64,000 bases of DNA from Euglena gracilis (Eukaryota > Euglenida > Euglenophyceae > Euglenales). The translations under genes were made by a program, and so were the position numbers. The notes below the pieces were generated by a model. The model ran no database searches. It had not been told where the DNA came from and saw only the letters and a list, made by a program, of their open reading frames with translations. The first letter of the stretch is position 1; every line of letters starts with the position of its first letter. This document shows positions 1 to 10,839 of the stretch, in pieces. Location: assembly GCA_039621445.1 (NCBI GenBank), contig CP154956.1:95856406-95920405 (forward strand), read 5' to 3'.

Positions 1-418
1 TGGCCATCATTGGTCATGATGGCCATCATGGGTCATGATGGCCATCATGGGTCATTATGGCCATCATGGGTCATCCTGGCCATCATGCGTCATGATGGCC
101 ATCAGGGTTAGGATGGCCAGCATTGGTCTTGATGGCCATCATGGGTCATGATGGCCAGCATTGGTCACGATGGCCATCATGGGTCATGATGGCCATCATT
201 GGTCATGATGGCATCATTGGTCATGATGGCCATCATGGGTCACGATGGCCATCATGGGTCACGATGGCCATCATGGGTCACGATGGCCATCATTGGTCAT
301 GATGGCCATCATTGGTCATGATGGCCATCATTGGTCATGATGCGCATCATGGGTCATGATGCGCATCATGGGTCATGATGCGCATCATGGGCCATGATGC
401 GCATCATGACCATGATGG
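1..418. repeat. 19-bp minisatellite
   Basis: Tandem copies of a unit close to TGGCCATCATGGGTCATGA fill the left edge of the window. Units vary by single substitutions such as GGG/TGG, and by a GCGCATCATGG variant in the last six copies or so. The array probably continues beyond the window. It has no coding signal of its own. Confidence 0.95.
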
Positions 419-1181
419 CCGTGATGGGCTGGGGGGGCGAAAACCGCCAATTTTCGGCTCGAAAACACTTTTTCCGGGTTCAGGAAGCCATTTTTTTCGA
501 CTTTTTGGCCCGAAAACGGCTAAGTCGGACAGTGGGAAAAGTGTACAAAATGGTCCAAATTGGCGGAAAATGGACAGAACTCGGGCTGGGCAGGGAGTTG
601 CGGGGAAATCAAAATACCAGTAGATAGGGCGTTCCAAGGGCTTCAATTTAGGTCTCCGGACATTTTTTTCAACTCCCCACCATTTTGGAGATATTTTGCA
701 AAAACTGGTTTTTTGGCCCGTTTTGGGCTCCAAATGGCAGAGTCCCCCCATGGCGAAACCACAAAACGGCCATATCTCGGCCCAGGCGGGGAGTTGGCCC
801 AAACCGCGCATACCGATCGATCGGGCGTCCCAAAGTTGTGGAATGAGGTACTCTTTACTTTTTCTCAACTCCCCAGCGTTTTCGAGATATTTTGAATTTT
901 TCGATTTTTTTGACCCCCAAAATGACCCCTGTTGCCGGTCCAACAAAAGTTCTTTGAAAGAAAAAAACGGTACACAACTTTTTTGCTCGGGCCAGATCTC
1001 CGGACCGGCGGGGAGTTGGGGGCAAAGTGCGGGCTCTGGACAAACTAGGGACCCTCTCCTAACCTATAGGCTATTAACTTCTCGGGTCCGGAAATCAGGT
1101 CACATCGATAATCCGCGGGTGCCCGGGCCTACTCAGGGGGGGGGCGGGGGGGGGGTCAGGGGGGGGGTTCGGGGGGGTGGT

Positions 1182-1257
1182 AAGCTTCGCTCTTACTCTA
1201 AAGAGATAAGAGCTCAGCGACCAGGGTGTGACGTAGAGCTGAGCTCTTTGGGGGACC
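1182..1257 (+). other. Conserved two-hairpin motif, full copy
   Basis: The motif begins AAGCTTCGCTCTTACTCT. It holds two adjacent inverted repeats: CTCTTACTCT-AA-AGAGATAAGAG, and AGAGCTCAGC paired with GCTGAGCTCT across a 19-nt loop containing CCAGGGTGTGACGTA. It is far better conserved than the surrounding modules. I recognise no known RNA family in it. It could be a structured RNA, a protein binding site, or the end of a mobile unit. Confidence 0.6.
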
Positions 1258-2430
1258 ATTCCGGCTCGGCCGGCGAAAAACGCTCATTTTCAGCTCAAAA
1301 ACATGTTTTCCGGGTCCAGGAGGCTCAAAAACATGGTTTTGGGCGAAAAATTTTTTTCGATATTTTTCGACTTTTTTGACCCGGTTTTGACCCAAAATCA
1401 ATGGGTTGGCGGCCCAAAAAGGGGCCCTGGCGGGTCGAAAAACGCTCATTTTCAACTCAATAACGCTTTTTCCGGGTCCGGGAGGCCAAAAAACATGGTT
1501 TTGGGCGAAAAATTTTTTTCGATTTTTTTCGACTTTTTTCACCCGGTTTTGACCCCAAAGTCAATGGGTTTGGCGAACCAAAACGGGGCGCTGGCGGGTC
1601 GAAAAACGCTCATTTCAGCTCCTCAAAAACCTTTTTCCGGGGTCCGTGGAGGCCAAAAAACATGTGTTTTGGGCGAAAAAAAATTTTTCGATTTTTTTCG
1701 ACTTCGTTTTGACCCGTTTTGACCCAAGTCCATGGGTCGGCGGGCCAAAACGGGGCGCTGGCTGGTCGGGGGTCGAAAAATGCTCTTTTCGCTCATTTTT
1801 TCACTCAAAAACATTTTTTTTTCCGGGTCCGGGAGCGCCCAAAAACATGGTTTTGGCGAAAAAAAAAATTGTTTCGATTTTCGATTTTTGATTTCGACTT
1901 TTTGGCCCGAAAACGGTAATTCAGTCGGACAGTGGAAAGTGCCAAAACGGCCATTTGGACCGAAAAACGGCCGTATCTCGGCTATCGGGCGGGAGTTGGC
2001 CCAAACTGCGCATACCGGTGGATAGGGCGTCCCAAAGTTGTGGAATGAGGTACTCTTTAGTTTTCTCAACTCCCCGGCGTTTTCGAGATATTTTGAATTT
2101 TTCGATTTTTTGACCCCAAATGACCCTTTTTGCCAGTTCCAACCGGCACAACAAAAACTATTTTTTGGTGAAAAAACGGTAGATTCGATTTTTTTGGCCC
2201 TTGAATTTTCGGGCCGGATCTCCCGGCCGGGGTGGCTCGGGCCAGTTGCGGGCAACCTAAGGGCTCGGACAAACTAGGGACCGTCTCCTAACCTATAGGC
2301 TATTAACCTTTCGGGTCCCGAAATCAGGTCACATCGATAATCCTCGGGTGCCCGAGCCTACTCAGGGGGGGGGGGCGGGGGGGGCGGGGGGGGGGGGGGG
2401 GGGGGGGGGGGCGGGGGGGGGGGGGGGGGG

Positions 2431-2507
2431 GAGCTTCGCTCTTACTCTAAAGAGATAAGTGCTCAGCCACTGGGGGGTGACGTAGAGCTGAGCTCTTTGG
2501 GAGACCA
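2431..2507 (+). other. Conserved two-hairpin motif, full copy
   Basis: A second full copy, following a G homopolymer of about 90 bases. It has a G for A change in the first position, and AGCCACTGGGG replaces AGCGACCAGGG in the second loop. Both stems remain mostly pairable. Confidence 0.55.
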
Positions 2508-4196
2508 CCCCGGCCCGGCCCGGGAAAAACGCTCATTTTCGGCTCAAAAACAGTTTTTTCTGGGTCGGGAGGCCAAAAAACATCGTTTTGGGCAAAAAAT
2601 TTTTTTTGATTTTTTTTGAACTTTTTTGACCGGTTTTGACCCAAAGTCAATGGGTTGGTGGCCCAAAACGGGGCGCCGGCGGGTCGAAAAACGCTCATTT
2701 TCGGCTCAAAAACAGTCCGGGAGGCCAAAAAACATCGTTTTGGGGCAAAAAATTTTTTCGATTTTTTTCGACTTTTTTGACCCGGTTTTGACCCAAAGTC
2801 AATGGGTTGGCGGCCCAAAACGGGGCGCCGGCGGGTCGAAAAACGCTCATTTTCGGGCTCAAAAACACTTTTTTCGGGTCCGGGAGGTCAAAAGTCATGG
2901 TTTGGGTCACAAACATTTTTTCGAATTTTTTCGACTTTTTGGACCCAAAAATGGCGCCAGGGGGCGGGCCCCCCAGCAGGGGGGGGGGGTGGGGGGGGGT
3001 CGGGGGGATGGGGGGGGGGGGGTCAAAAAAAACTTTTTTTTTCTCTCAAAAACACTTTTTTTGATGTTCTGAAGTGAAAAAAAGTGTTTTTGAGCGAAAA
3101 AAATTTTTTCAAAATTTTGGGTCCCGACCTGCCACCCGACCCCCCCTCACCCAGCCGCCCTCACGGCGCGCGATGGGTCCCCGAACACCCAAAACTGGCC
3201 AAAATCGCACAACCAGACCCCGGGAACCCCAAAAAACGGTCAAAACCCCCCCCTAAACGTAATGTTTGACCCCCAGTTTGGGTCCCAACTCCCCGTCTAG
3301 CCCGAGATACGGCCAATTTACGGTTTCGGGCCCTGAACGGGCCAGAACTAGCCAAACGGGCCCGAAACCCCCAAAACGGCCGAATCTCGGGCCCGGCGAG
3401 GAGTTGTCCCAAACCGCGCATACCGATCGATAGGGCGTTCCAAGGTCGTCAAATAAGGTCGCCATCACTTTTCCTCAACTCCGCAGCGTTTTCGAGATAT
3501 TTTGAAATTTTCGATTTTTGGACCCCAGCCCGGCGGCCCTCGAACCCCCGCAGGGGTCCCCGAATACCCAAAAATGGCCCAAAATGGCACAACCAGACCC
3601 CGGGAACCCCAAAAACCGTCAAAACCCCCCCCCTAAACCTAATGATTGACCCCCTGGTTTGGGCTCCAACTCCTCGTCTAGCCCGAGATACGGGCAAATT
3701 ACGGTTTCGGGCCCCGAACGGGCCCGAAATGGCCAAAACTGGCCCAACTGGCCCAAAACCCCAAAACGGCCGTATCTCGGGCTAGGCGGGGAGTCGGCCC
3801 AAACCGCGCATACCGATCGATCGGGCGTCCCAAAGTTGAGGAATGACGTCCTCTTTACTTTTTCGCAACTCCCCGGCGTTTTCGAGATATTTTGAAATTT
3901 TCGATTTTTTGACCCCAAAATGACCCTGAAATTTCCCCGGAAAAAAAAACGGTAGACAACTTTTTTGCTCGGGCCATATCTCCGGACTGGCGGGGAGTTG
4001 CGGGTAACCGAAGGGCTCTGGAGGTACTAGAGATCGTCCCCTAACCTATAGGCTATTCACTTTGGGGGCCACGAAATCCAGTCACATCGATAATCCCGGG
4101 GTTTCCGGACCTACCCAGATGGGGGCCGGGGGGGGCGGGGGGGCGGGGGGGCGGGGGGGGGCGGGGGGGGCCGACCCCCCCTCCGGCCCCGGTGGT

Positions 4197-4275
4197 AAGC
4201 TTCGCTCTTACTCTAAAGAGATAAGAGCTCAGCGACCAGGGTGTGACGTAGAGCTGAGCTCTTTGGGAGACCACC
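4197..4275 (+). other. Conserved two-hairpin motif, full copy
   Basis: A third full copy, identical to the 1182 copy through the second stem. It is followed by TTTGGGAGACCACC and a block of GGCCCGGCCCGG. Confidence 0.6.
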
Positions 4276-5981
4276 CCGGCCCGGCCCGGGAAAAACGCTC
4301 ATTTTCGGCTCAAAAACAGTTTTTCTGGGTCAGGGAGGCCAAAAAACATTGTTTTGGGGCCAAAAAAAATTTTCGATTTTTCTCGACTTTTTTGACCGGT
4401 TTTGACCCAAAGTCATGGGTTGGTGGCCCAAAACGGGGCGCTGGCGGGTCGAAAAACGCTCATTTTCGGCTCAAAAACAGTTTTTCCGGGTCCGGGAGGC
4501 CAAAAAACATCGTTTCGGGCAAAAAAAATTTTCGATTTTTTTCGACTTTTTTGACCTGATTTTGACCCAAAAATCAATGGGTTGGTGGCCCAAAACGGGG
4601 CGCTGGCGGGTCGAAAAACGCTCATTTTTGGCTCGAAAACACTTTTTTCGGGTCCGGGAGGTCAAAAATCATGGTTTTGGGCAAAAAAAATTTTCGAATT
4701 TTTTCAACTTTTTGACCCAAAAAATGGCTAAGTCCACCGGCCAGGGGGCAGGCCCCAGCCCGGGCGGGGGGGGGGGGGGAAGGGGGGGGGGGGGCCGGGT
4801 CGGAAAATTTTTTTTCGCTCAAAAACACTTTTTTTGATGTTCTGAAGTGAAAAAAAGTGTTTTTGAGCGAAAAATTTTTTTCAAAATTTTGGGTCCCGAC
4901 CTGCCACCCGACCCCCGCTCGCCCAGCCACCCTGACGACGCCGGTGGGGTCCCCGAATACCCAAAACTGGCCCAAAATCGCACAATCAGGCCTCGGGAAC
5001 CCCAAAAAACGGTCAAAACCCCCCCCTAAACCTAATGATTGACCCCCTGGTTTGGGCTCCAACTCCTCGTCTAGCCCGAGATATGGCCAATTTACGGTTT
5101 CGGGCCCCGAAATGGCCAGAAGTGGCAAAACTGGCCCAAAACCCCCAAAACGGCCGTATCTCGGGCTAGGCAAGGAGTTGTCCCAAACCGCGCATACCGA
5201 TCGATAGGGCGTTCCAAGGTCGTCAAATAAGGTCGCCATCACTTTTCCTCAACTCCACAGCGTTTTCGAGATATTTTGAATTTTTCGATTTTTGACCCCC
5301 AGCCCGGCTGCCCTCGAACCCCCGCAGGGGTCCCCAAATACCCAAAACTGGCCCAAAATCGCACAACCAGGCCCCGGGAACCCCAAAAAACGGTCAAACC
5401 CCCCCCCTAAACCTAATGATTGACCCCCTGGTTTGGGCTCCAACTCCTCGTCTAGCCCGAGATATGGGCAAATTACGGTTTTGGGCCCCAAACGGGCCCG
5501 AAATGGCCAAAACTGGCCAAACTGGCCCAAAACACCAAATTGGCCATATCTCGGGCTAGGCGAGGAGTTGGCCCAAAGCGCGCATACCGATCGATCGGGC
5601 GTCCCAAAGTTGTGGAAGGACGTCCTCTTCACTTTTTCTCAACTCCGCGGCGTTTTCGAGATATTTTGAAATTTTCGATTTTTTGACCCCAAAATGACCC
5701 TGCAATTTCCCCGGAAAAAAAAACGGTAGACAACTTTTTTGCTCGGGCCATATCTCCGGACTGGCGGGGAGTTGCGGGAAACCGAAGTGCTCTGGAGAAA
5801 CTAGGGAACCTCTCCTAACCTATAGGCTATTCACTTTGGGGGCCCGGAAATCCAATCACATCGATAATCCTCGGGTGCCCCGACCTACCCAGGGGGGGGC
5901 GGGGGGGGGCGGGGGGGGGCGGGGGGGGGCGGGGGGGGCGGGGGGTCCGAACCCCCCGTCGCCGGGGTGGTAAGCTTCGCT

Positions 5982-6010
5982 CTTACTCTAAAGAGATAAG
6001 AGCTCAGCGA
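5982..6010 (+). other. Truncated two-hairpin motif at array end
   Basis: The motif stops within the second loop right after GAGCTCAGCGA and runs into CCCCCCCC and unrelated AT-rich DNA. The break point is the same as in the - strand copy at 25825-25862 and in a degenerate one near 33580. Confidence 0.55.
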
Positions 6011-6011
6011 C

Positions 6012-6093
6012 CCCCCCCAAATATAAAACCCCCCTCGGGTTCTTGAAATTTCCGCCCAAATATAAAACCAGGGGGGTTTTGTATTTGGGGGGG
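6012..6093. repeat. Inverted repeat of CCAAATATAAAACCCC
   Basis: Two direct copies of CCAAATATAAAACC (about 6014 and 6058) are followed by GGTTTTGTATTTGGGG in inverted orientation. The segment could fold into a hairpin. No gene is associated with it. Confidence 0.5.
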
Positions 6094-7390
6094 GGGGTTA
6101 CATTAACTTGCCTTCACTCCACCGGACACAACTTTTCTCAAATTTACGTCAGTCCCCACAAATACACCTGCCTTCGGTGCCACACTAAACCCTCAAAAAT
6201 TAAACCCCCGGGGTATTATTTTTTCCCATGATAAAATGTGCATTCAGGGGTACTTTTGAGTTTGAAAAATAATCCAAATAATAAACCCCCAAGTGGCATA
6301 TCCCCCCCAGCCCAACTTCGGATGCCCAAATCATATCATAGAGAGAGAAAATTTATACGATATATTGTTTGCACAATTTTATATTTTGGGGGGTGGAATA
6401 TCCCCTTCGTGTACTTGAGAATTGTTGAAAATACCAACCTACACAAATTTGGGGGGGGCATAATATATATTTGGGTATATTTGGGGGGTGTAGTTCAAAA
6501 AAAATATGGGATTTTGGGGCAATATCCAAAAAGAGCGATTTTTTTTCTTCCATCGCTTTGCGCCAGGAAGAAAAATGTCTTTTCCCCTTCCACTTTTAAG
6601 CAGATTGCACAGTTTGTGATGTTTGGGTATTTTCCACGTGCAATATTTTTCAGTGCTCTTTGATGCTTGTCTATGATCGCAGCAAGTCCAGGGGTTATAG
6701 GTCCGATCCCGATGTTTGACCTCGGGAGGGGGGTCATTTGGGAGGTTGTAATTAGGGGGAGGGTTTGCATGACCAGCAAGGGGTCCTGTTATACAGATAA
6801 ATGCGAAAAGCAATACTTGTGGTTAAAAAACATGCAACTTTTTTGTCCGTCATGAGTCGACGTGCAAAAGACCAAAATAACAAACTGTCGATGTGACAAT
6901 TGATGGGCAACACAGTTGGCAAGGTGGGGGAGATTTTTTGGAAAATATATTCAAATCGGGGGAAGAATGGATATTGGAGGCCTTCGGAGGGGAAACTGGA
7001 GGAAATTTGATGTCGAGAGTATGCAACTTTCTGACTCACCTCCATTTTGGTGTTTGTTTGTTGTTTTTCACCAAAGAAATCCAAAAACATTGCGGGAAAA
7101 TTCTACCACTTCCAATGCCTTGGAAGCATAAACCACCCCTAAAAAATGCACAGGTGGCAACATTTCAAGGATGGAGTTTCGGACCCCAAAAGGGTACGCA
7201 CTGATTAGGACAAAGCACAAAATACTTTATGAGCCACCACGCTTTATCAGTTTTCCCCACATGGTGCACAATGCTCTAATTATGTGCAGTGCCCTAATAA
7301 GTGTGCACCCCCAAAGGGCCACGTTCAGGCCTCCCCCGCCCCCTGAAGAGGTGCCCTTCCATCCCTGCCCCCCCCCCCGGCTCTTCATGG
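6094..7390. other. AT-rich unique sequence, nothing recognised
   Basis: The composition changes from G-rich array to AT-rich DNA. Short open frames such as 6893-7204 (+, 103 codons) show no motif, no repeat and no clear splice sites. I see no RNA gene or mobile element here. Confidence 0.4.
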
Positions 7391-7397
7391 GGGGCCT

Positions 7398-7802
7398 GAG
7401 GCCAAACTGAGCTTCCTGAGCCGGGAGCTGAACCGCGACGTCAACGACTGGGATGCCGACGACAGCGATCTACTGAAACAACCCCCCCCCCCCCGCTTCA
7501 GCCCGGCCCGGCTGTGTTTTTCGGCACAGCCTGTGTTGCACACGTGGATCCACTGGGGGGGTGTTCAGAAAAAAGGATCCTGTCTGTACTTCTTTTTTTC
7601 TGTGGGCCACGTAAAAAAGCTGTGGGTTGGTCGGTTCCTCAGCCTGTCTGGACTTGTTTCTCTTTTTTGTGGGCCACGTGAAAACGGTGTCAGTTGGTCG
7701 GTTCCCCCCCCCCGAGAGCCCCCTCGTGAATCTACGTCTCCAGCTGCATCTGCTGTGCGACTGCCCGGCACCCTCTCCCAAAGGAGAAATGTCACATCTC
7801 AG
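7398..7802 (+). CDS. Candidate host exon 1 of an unknown + strand gene
   Basis: This frame is open from before 7398. It starts with a charged segment, EAKLSFLSRELNRDVNDWD, rich in Asp and Glu. It then passes through a C homopolymer and ends TSPAASAVRLPGTLSQRRNVTSQ in front of a GTAAAG donor at 7803. The donor is in phase 0, which matches the next candidate exon at 8296. The middle of the segment (about 7482-7735) looks non-coding in places, so it may hide another intron. I recognise no domain. It could also be two exons, or chance. Confidence 0.3.
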
Positions 7803-8295
7803 GTAAAGAACACGCAATTATGCTGAAGACCCCCTGACTCGTCGAAACAGGGTCAGACATCGGAAGTTATGGTTCGAATCCAAATTTTGACACATAATCA
7901 CTTGACTCATTGCTTACTTAACACCATCATTACCGGGGGTAGATATTCAAAAAAATGGAATTTGTTTGGCAAAAAAAAATCCGACAAACGACAATTTTAT
8001 GATGAAAAGCTTGACAATTGAAATGAATTACTCAGCAGAACTCGAAACCCCCCCAAACGATTTGCAAAAAAATTGCAAATCTGGCAATTTTTTTTGCAAA
8101 TTTTGAAGCAAGAAAATGGCAAAAAAAACACATTTGCGTTCCCTCTCAAACAACGGGTTGTGTAATTAAAATTGACACGCATTGGGAACCGGGAAAAAAA
8201 ATGCAAAAAAAATCCAGAAAATTTTCAGAAAATTGCGGATATTAATTTACCCCCCCCTCTATGCTACTTCTACCCCTCCCCTCCCAATGCTTCAG

Positions 8296-8484
8296 GTGGA
8301 TTCTGGAAACCAGTTCAGCACAATTCAGCACGAAAATATTTCGATCATTGAGACCAGTCAAAAGGTTGGAAACAGGAATGCAGGGAACCAAACACGTACC
8401 CCTCAACCCCAGAAGAAGATGGAGACATCCTCGATGGGCAGGGCCAGTTGTGACGCCAGGGACAAAGCCAGGTTTAAAGAAAAG
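8296..8484 (+). CDS. Candidate host exon 2 of an unknown + strand gene
   Basis: Sixty-three codons lie between a TTCAG acceptor and a GTATGA donor, in phase 0 on both sides. The peptide runs from VDSGNQFSTIQHENISII to DARDKARFKEK and is hydrophilic, with no low-complexity runs. Canonical splice sites, matching phase with both neighbours and balanced composition favour a real exon. I do not recognise the family. The following intron contains the composite CA/TA microsatellite. Confidence 0.45.
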
Positions 8485-8560
8485 GTATGATACAATGTAT
8501 ACATTTAACGGCTGCATTGAAAGGCAGAATGGTTTTCCAACTTCCGCTTTCTGAAAATAA

Positions 8561-8752
8561 TTGTGTGTGTGTGTGTGTCTGTACTGTGTGTGCACATAAA
8601 CATACATACGTTTTTGTATATGTATGTGCAACCATGGATGTGTGTATGTGTGTGTAAAAATGTGGGGATATGTGTTGTGTAAAAACACACACACGCACAC
8701 ACACACATATATATATACATATATACATACATGCATACATACATACATGTAT
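8561..8752. repeat. Composite TG / CA / TACA microsatellite
   Basis: Interrupted (TG)n, (CA)n, (TA)n and TACA tracts. The segment lies in the inferred intron between the exons at 8296 and 8868. Confidence 0.95.
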
Positions 8753-8867
8753 CGGCCAGGTGTGTGCTTCTGGGACACCCATGAACAACCCATGTGGGAC
8801 ATTGTTATTGTTCATCTGGTGTGTGATCCAGAATAGAGCCGGTGACATTGACATCGTCTATCCACAG

Positions 8868-8936
8868 TCTCCACACTTTAGCAGCCAACCCAGTGCATCA
8901 GGGCTGTCAAAACGGGCCCCTCCGCAACCCTCCTAG
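8868..8936 (+). CDS. Candidate terminal exon of an unknown + strand gene
   Basis: A TATCCACAG acceptor is followed by 22 codons, SPHFSSQPSASGL then SKRAPPQPS, and a TAG at 8934-8936. The phase is 0, in agreement with the 8484 donor. The stop codon overlaps by two bases the stop codon of the - strand chlorophyll-binding gene, so the two coding regions would converge tail-to-tail. The serine/proline-rich tail gives no functional hint. The exon is short, so support rests on splice-site and phase agreement. Confidence 0.35.
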   Translation, partial: SPHFSSQPSASGLSKRAPPQPS

Positions 8937-9059
8937 TCTAAGTCCAGAATAGCCAAATTGTTCAGGGTCAACTTGATCTGCTCCACAAAGGACACCCCCG
9001 TCGCGTACTCTGTCATCATCCCCACCAGCCACCCGAACATCGCTAGCAGGGCCAGCCGG
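8933..9059 (-). CDS. Terminal exon of an LHC-superfamily (ELIP/Hlip-like) chlorophyll-binding protein
   Basis: On the - strand an acceptor (TGTTGTAG) is followed by 41 codons and a TAG. The peptide contains RLALLAMFGWLVGMM, TEYATG, then SFVEQI, and ends NNLAILDLD. This matches the chlorophyll-binding helix of the LHC superfamily (consensus NGRxAMxGF...E..TG...eQ), closest in layout to ELIP, Hlip and one-helix proteins of thylakoid membranes, which handle chlorophyll or photoprotection. The expected N-G-R lies at the end of the preceding exon (10789-10830), and the split codon agrees. The chlorophyll-ligand Glu/Asn-Gly-Arg core is therefore divided by an intron. The upstream helices are not seen with certainty, so the class within the superfamily is open. 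Confidence 0.6.
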
Positions 9060-9636
9060 CTACAACACACCCCTCTCAAATGACTAATTCTTGCCACAGA
9101 GGGGGTTATTCTTACTCCACCTCCCCGCAGCCCAAATGAGTGGATTTTTTTTTACCCCCCAAGGGCTTTAAATGGCCCCTGGAGGATGGGTTCTTTTTAC
9201 CAACCCCGGGGGATCCCTAGGAGCCAAAAAAAAAAAGATTTTCTCCGGCGCAAATCGCCGGAGAAGATGATTGTCCAAAAAAAGTGCTCGATGTTCCAGC
9301 ACTTTGCACTGGGAAACCTTTTGTACAGGGGGGGGGGTTCCGCCCCTGCTGCTGCTTTGTTTTGAGTTGAAAACCAAATGATCCTTTGGTTTATTAGTCC
9401 ACCAGAAAAATTGGCTGTCAACCTGGTTGATTAATCAGGCCAAAATTATACAGCCGACCAGTAACCCCTGATCACGCCCCCAAGGGTCCATACGTGCCCA
9501 AAATCAACAATGAGGTTTTCGGGACGAAGGGGGGGGGGGACGCGGGGAGAAAATAGGCACGGGCCATTCCTTTGGGTGTGAGTTCATTCTGATCACCCCC
9601 TTCCGATGGGGGGGAGGGGGTATGGGGGAGGGAGGA

Positions 9637-9852
9637 TTTTTTAAGACCGGGGGATACTCCCCACCCACTGGGGGGGACCCGCCCCTGGGGGGGTGGGGGG
9701 TCTTGGGGGACCCACCACCGAAAATGGCCAAAAAATCACGAAAATGCCAAAATAGCACCTTTTTCAAAATTTTTCGACGCCTTCAGCACCGAAAACCTCC
9801 GGGGGAACCCCCCAGGGGGGGGGGGGGGCTCGGCCAGACGCACCCACCCTTA
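9637..9852 (+). repeat. Hairpin repeat family H, copy 1 (degenerate)
   Basis: The unit begins with a T-run and AAGACCGGGGG. It contains CACC-GAAAATGGCCAAAAAATC, an imperfect hairpin around TTTTCGACGCCTTCAGCACCGAAAA, and ends in G-rich sequence with CTCGGCCAGACGCACCCACCC. Related units lie at 13729-14128 and 15628-15845. Confidence 0.7.
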
Positions 9853-9922
9853 CCCCTCCCTCCCTCCCCCGGGGTTAACGACTAAAAAACCCGATCCCAA
9901 CATACCATTGCTCACCGTCCCT

Positions 9923-10260
9923 CCCTTAGTTGCACTAAAGCTTCTTGTCGGTGGCCTGGACGGGGAGGGTTTGACCCCCCACCTTCGCAAAACCACTGCT
10001 CACTGAACACCCTGCCCCAGGCACCTGGAGGTCGGCCAGAAATTGCCGAAAATGGTCCGCCTTTTTCGCCTTTAGAGATTCTTGGGAGGTTTTGACCAAA
10101 GTCCTTTGATTCTTGGCCGTTTCTGGCCAAATGGCCAGAGTGACCGAGCCCCTCCTCCTCTTTGCACTAAGGCTTCTTGTCTGTTCATGGCTGGCGCTAA
10201 CTTCACTTCTGGCACAGTTGTGTGATGAGTGGCCAGGGACCCCTTACACCAGTACTCTTT
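9923..10260 (+). repeat. Two copies of a dispersed repeat (TTGCACTAAGGCTTCTTGTC)
   Basis: A short copy at 9928 and a longer one at 10158-10250 share TTGCACTAA-GCTTCTTGTC. The longer copy continues GGCGCTAACTTCACTTCTGG to GAGTGGCCAGGG. A third copy lies at 19435-19510. Between the first two sits one copy of another dispersed unit (GACCCCCC..GCAAAACCA..CTGAACACCCTGCCC), with relatives at 10657 and 21288. Confidence 0.6.
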
Positions 10261-10399
10261 TGTTGCTCCCCTGCCGCCCCCGGGGAAAGGGTTGAAAGTG
10301 TGTGTGCTGAGCACTGGCCACCCCAAAACCCGGGGGGGGGAGGCGAAAATGCCCAACCCCCCCCTGCTTGCCCATATCACCCAACTCCCCAGAAAATTA

Positions 10400-10540
10400 C
10401 ACCCAACGCCCCTGTTGTCAGAATGTATTGACATCTAATATGAAACTCCAGAAAAAAGGGGGTTGGAACTTTTTTTGACAGAGTTTTGAAAGCTGTGACA
10501 GCATTCACGAAACACTCAAACAGTTATGGGGGGGAAACCT
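10400..10540 (+). repeat. Dispersed repeat (ACGCCCCTGTTGT..GGAACTTTTT), copy 1
   Basis: About 140 bp here aligns by eye with 22226-22375. Shared blocks are AACGCCCCTGTTGT, GGAACTCCAGA, TTGGAACTTTTT, ACAGAGTTTTGAAA and TTTTGACAGCATTCA-like segments. No coding capacity is visible. Confidence 0.6.
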
Positions 10541-10788
10541 CAAAATGTGAGATATTGCTGTGTCGTTCGGTGCGGTGGGGCTGTTTTGTGAATCATGCTC
10601 TGGGCAGGCACCCCATAGCACAAAGCACCCTCCCCCCTTCAGATGTCAAGGGGGGAGAGGGGGTCTGACCTTTGCAAGACCAACGCTTGTCAATACCCTG
10701 CACTTCCCCCCCAGGGGGGTGCGAACTTCCTGCCTGGGGGGAGGGACGGAGGCTCAGGCGCTCCCGCCGGGGGGCCCTGCGCACCCAC

Positions 10789-10830
10789 CGGCCGTTGGTG
10801 ATCTCGTTGCTGGGCGTCATCCCCAAGCAC
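10789..10830 (-). CDS. Internal exon of the chlorophyll-binding gene
   Basis: The exon follows a TTATAG acceptor and ends before GTGGGTG. It encodes (Q)CLGMTPSNEITNGR, in which SNEITNGR is the helix-entry motif expected just before RLALLAMFG in the next exon. The phases fit on both sides: one base completes a Gln codon with the upstream exon, and CG plus C makes Arg with the downstream exon. This GT-AG junction gives NGR-RLAL, one Arg more than the family consensus. A GCCGG repeat at both exon edges leaves a non-canonical junction possible. Confidence 0.5.
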
Positions 10831-10839
10831 CTATAATTG

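Larger units (their letters stand above)
419..6010 (+). repeat. Composite array of phrase-like repeats, + orientation
   Basis: This stretch is built from a small set of degenerate modules used repeatedly in a loose order. They include about 150-bp blocks with 'AACGCTCATTTTCGGCTC' and 'GGGTCCGGGAGGCCAAAA'. Others are a block with 'GCGCATACCGATCGATCGGG', a block with 'CTAACCTATAGGCTATT', G-rich runs, and a conserved two-hairpin motif (1182, 2431, 4197, 5982). The period from hairpin motif to hairpin motif is about 1.2-1.8 kb. The many open frames here are shadows of A/T-rich and G-rich runs and differ between modules, so I call no gene. The same modules occur in reverse orientation at 25825-29760. 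Confidence 0.85.

Noticed and set aside
1-418. Regular repeats as a CRISPR array
   Set aside because: Units are contiguous 19-mers without unique spacers, and the window is eukaryotic.
1240-1262. TTTGGGAGACC-like sequence in the hairpin motif, reminiscent of the 5S rRNA C-box
   Set aside because: The rest of 5S rRNA (A-box, helices) is absent, and the motif is better explained by its own two stems.
7865-7890. GGTTCGAATCC, a perfect tRNA B-box
   Set aside because: No A-box at the right distance, no acceptor-stem pairing and no anticodon arm could be found around it.
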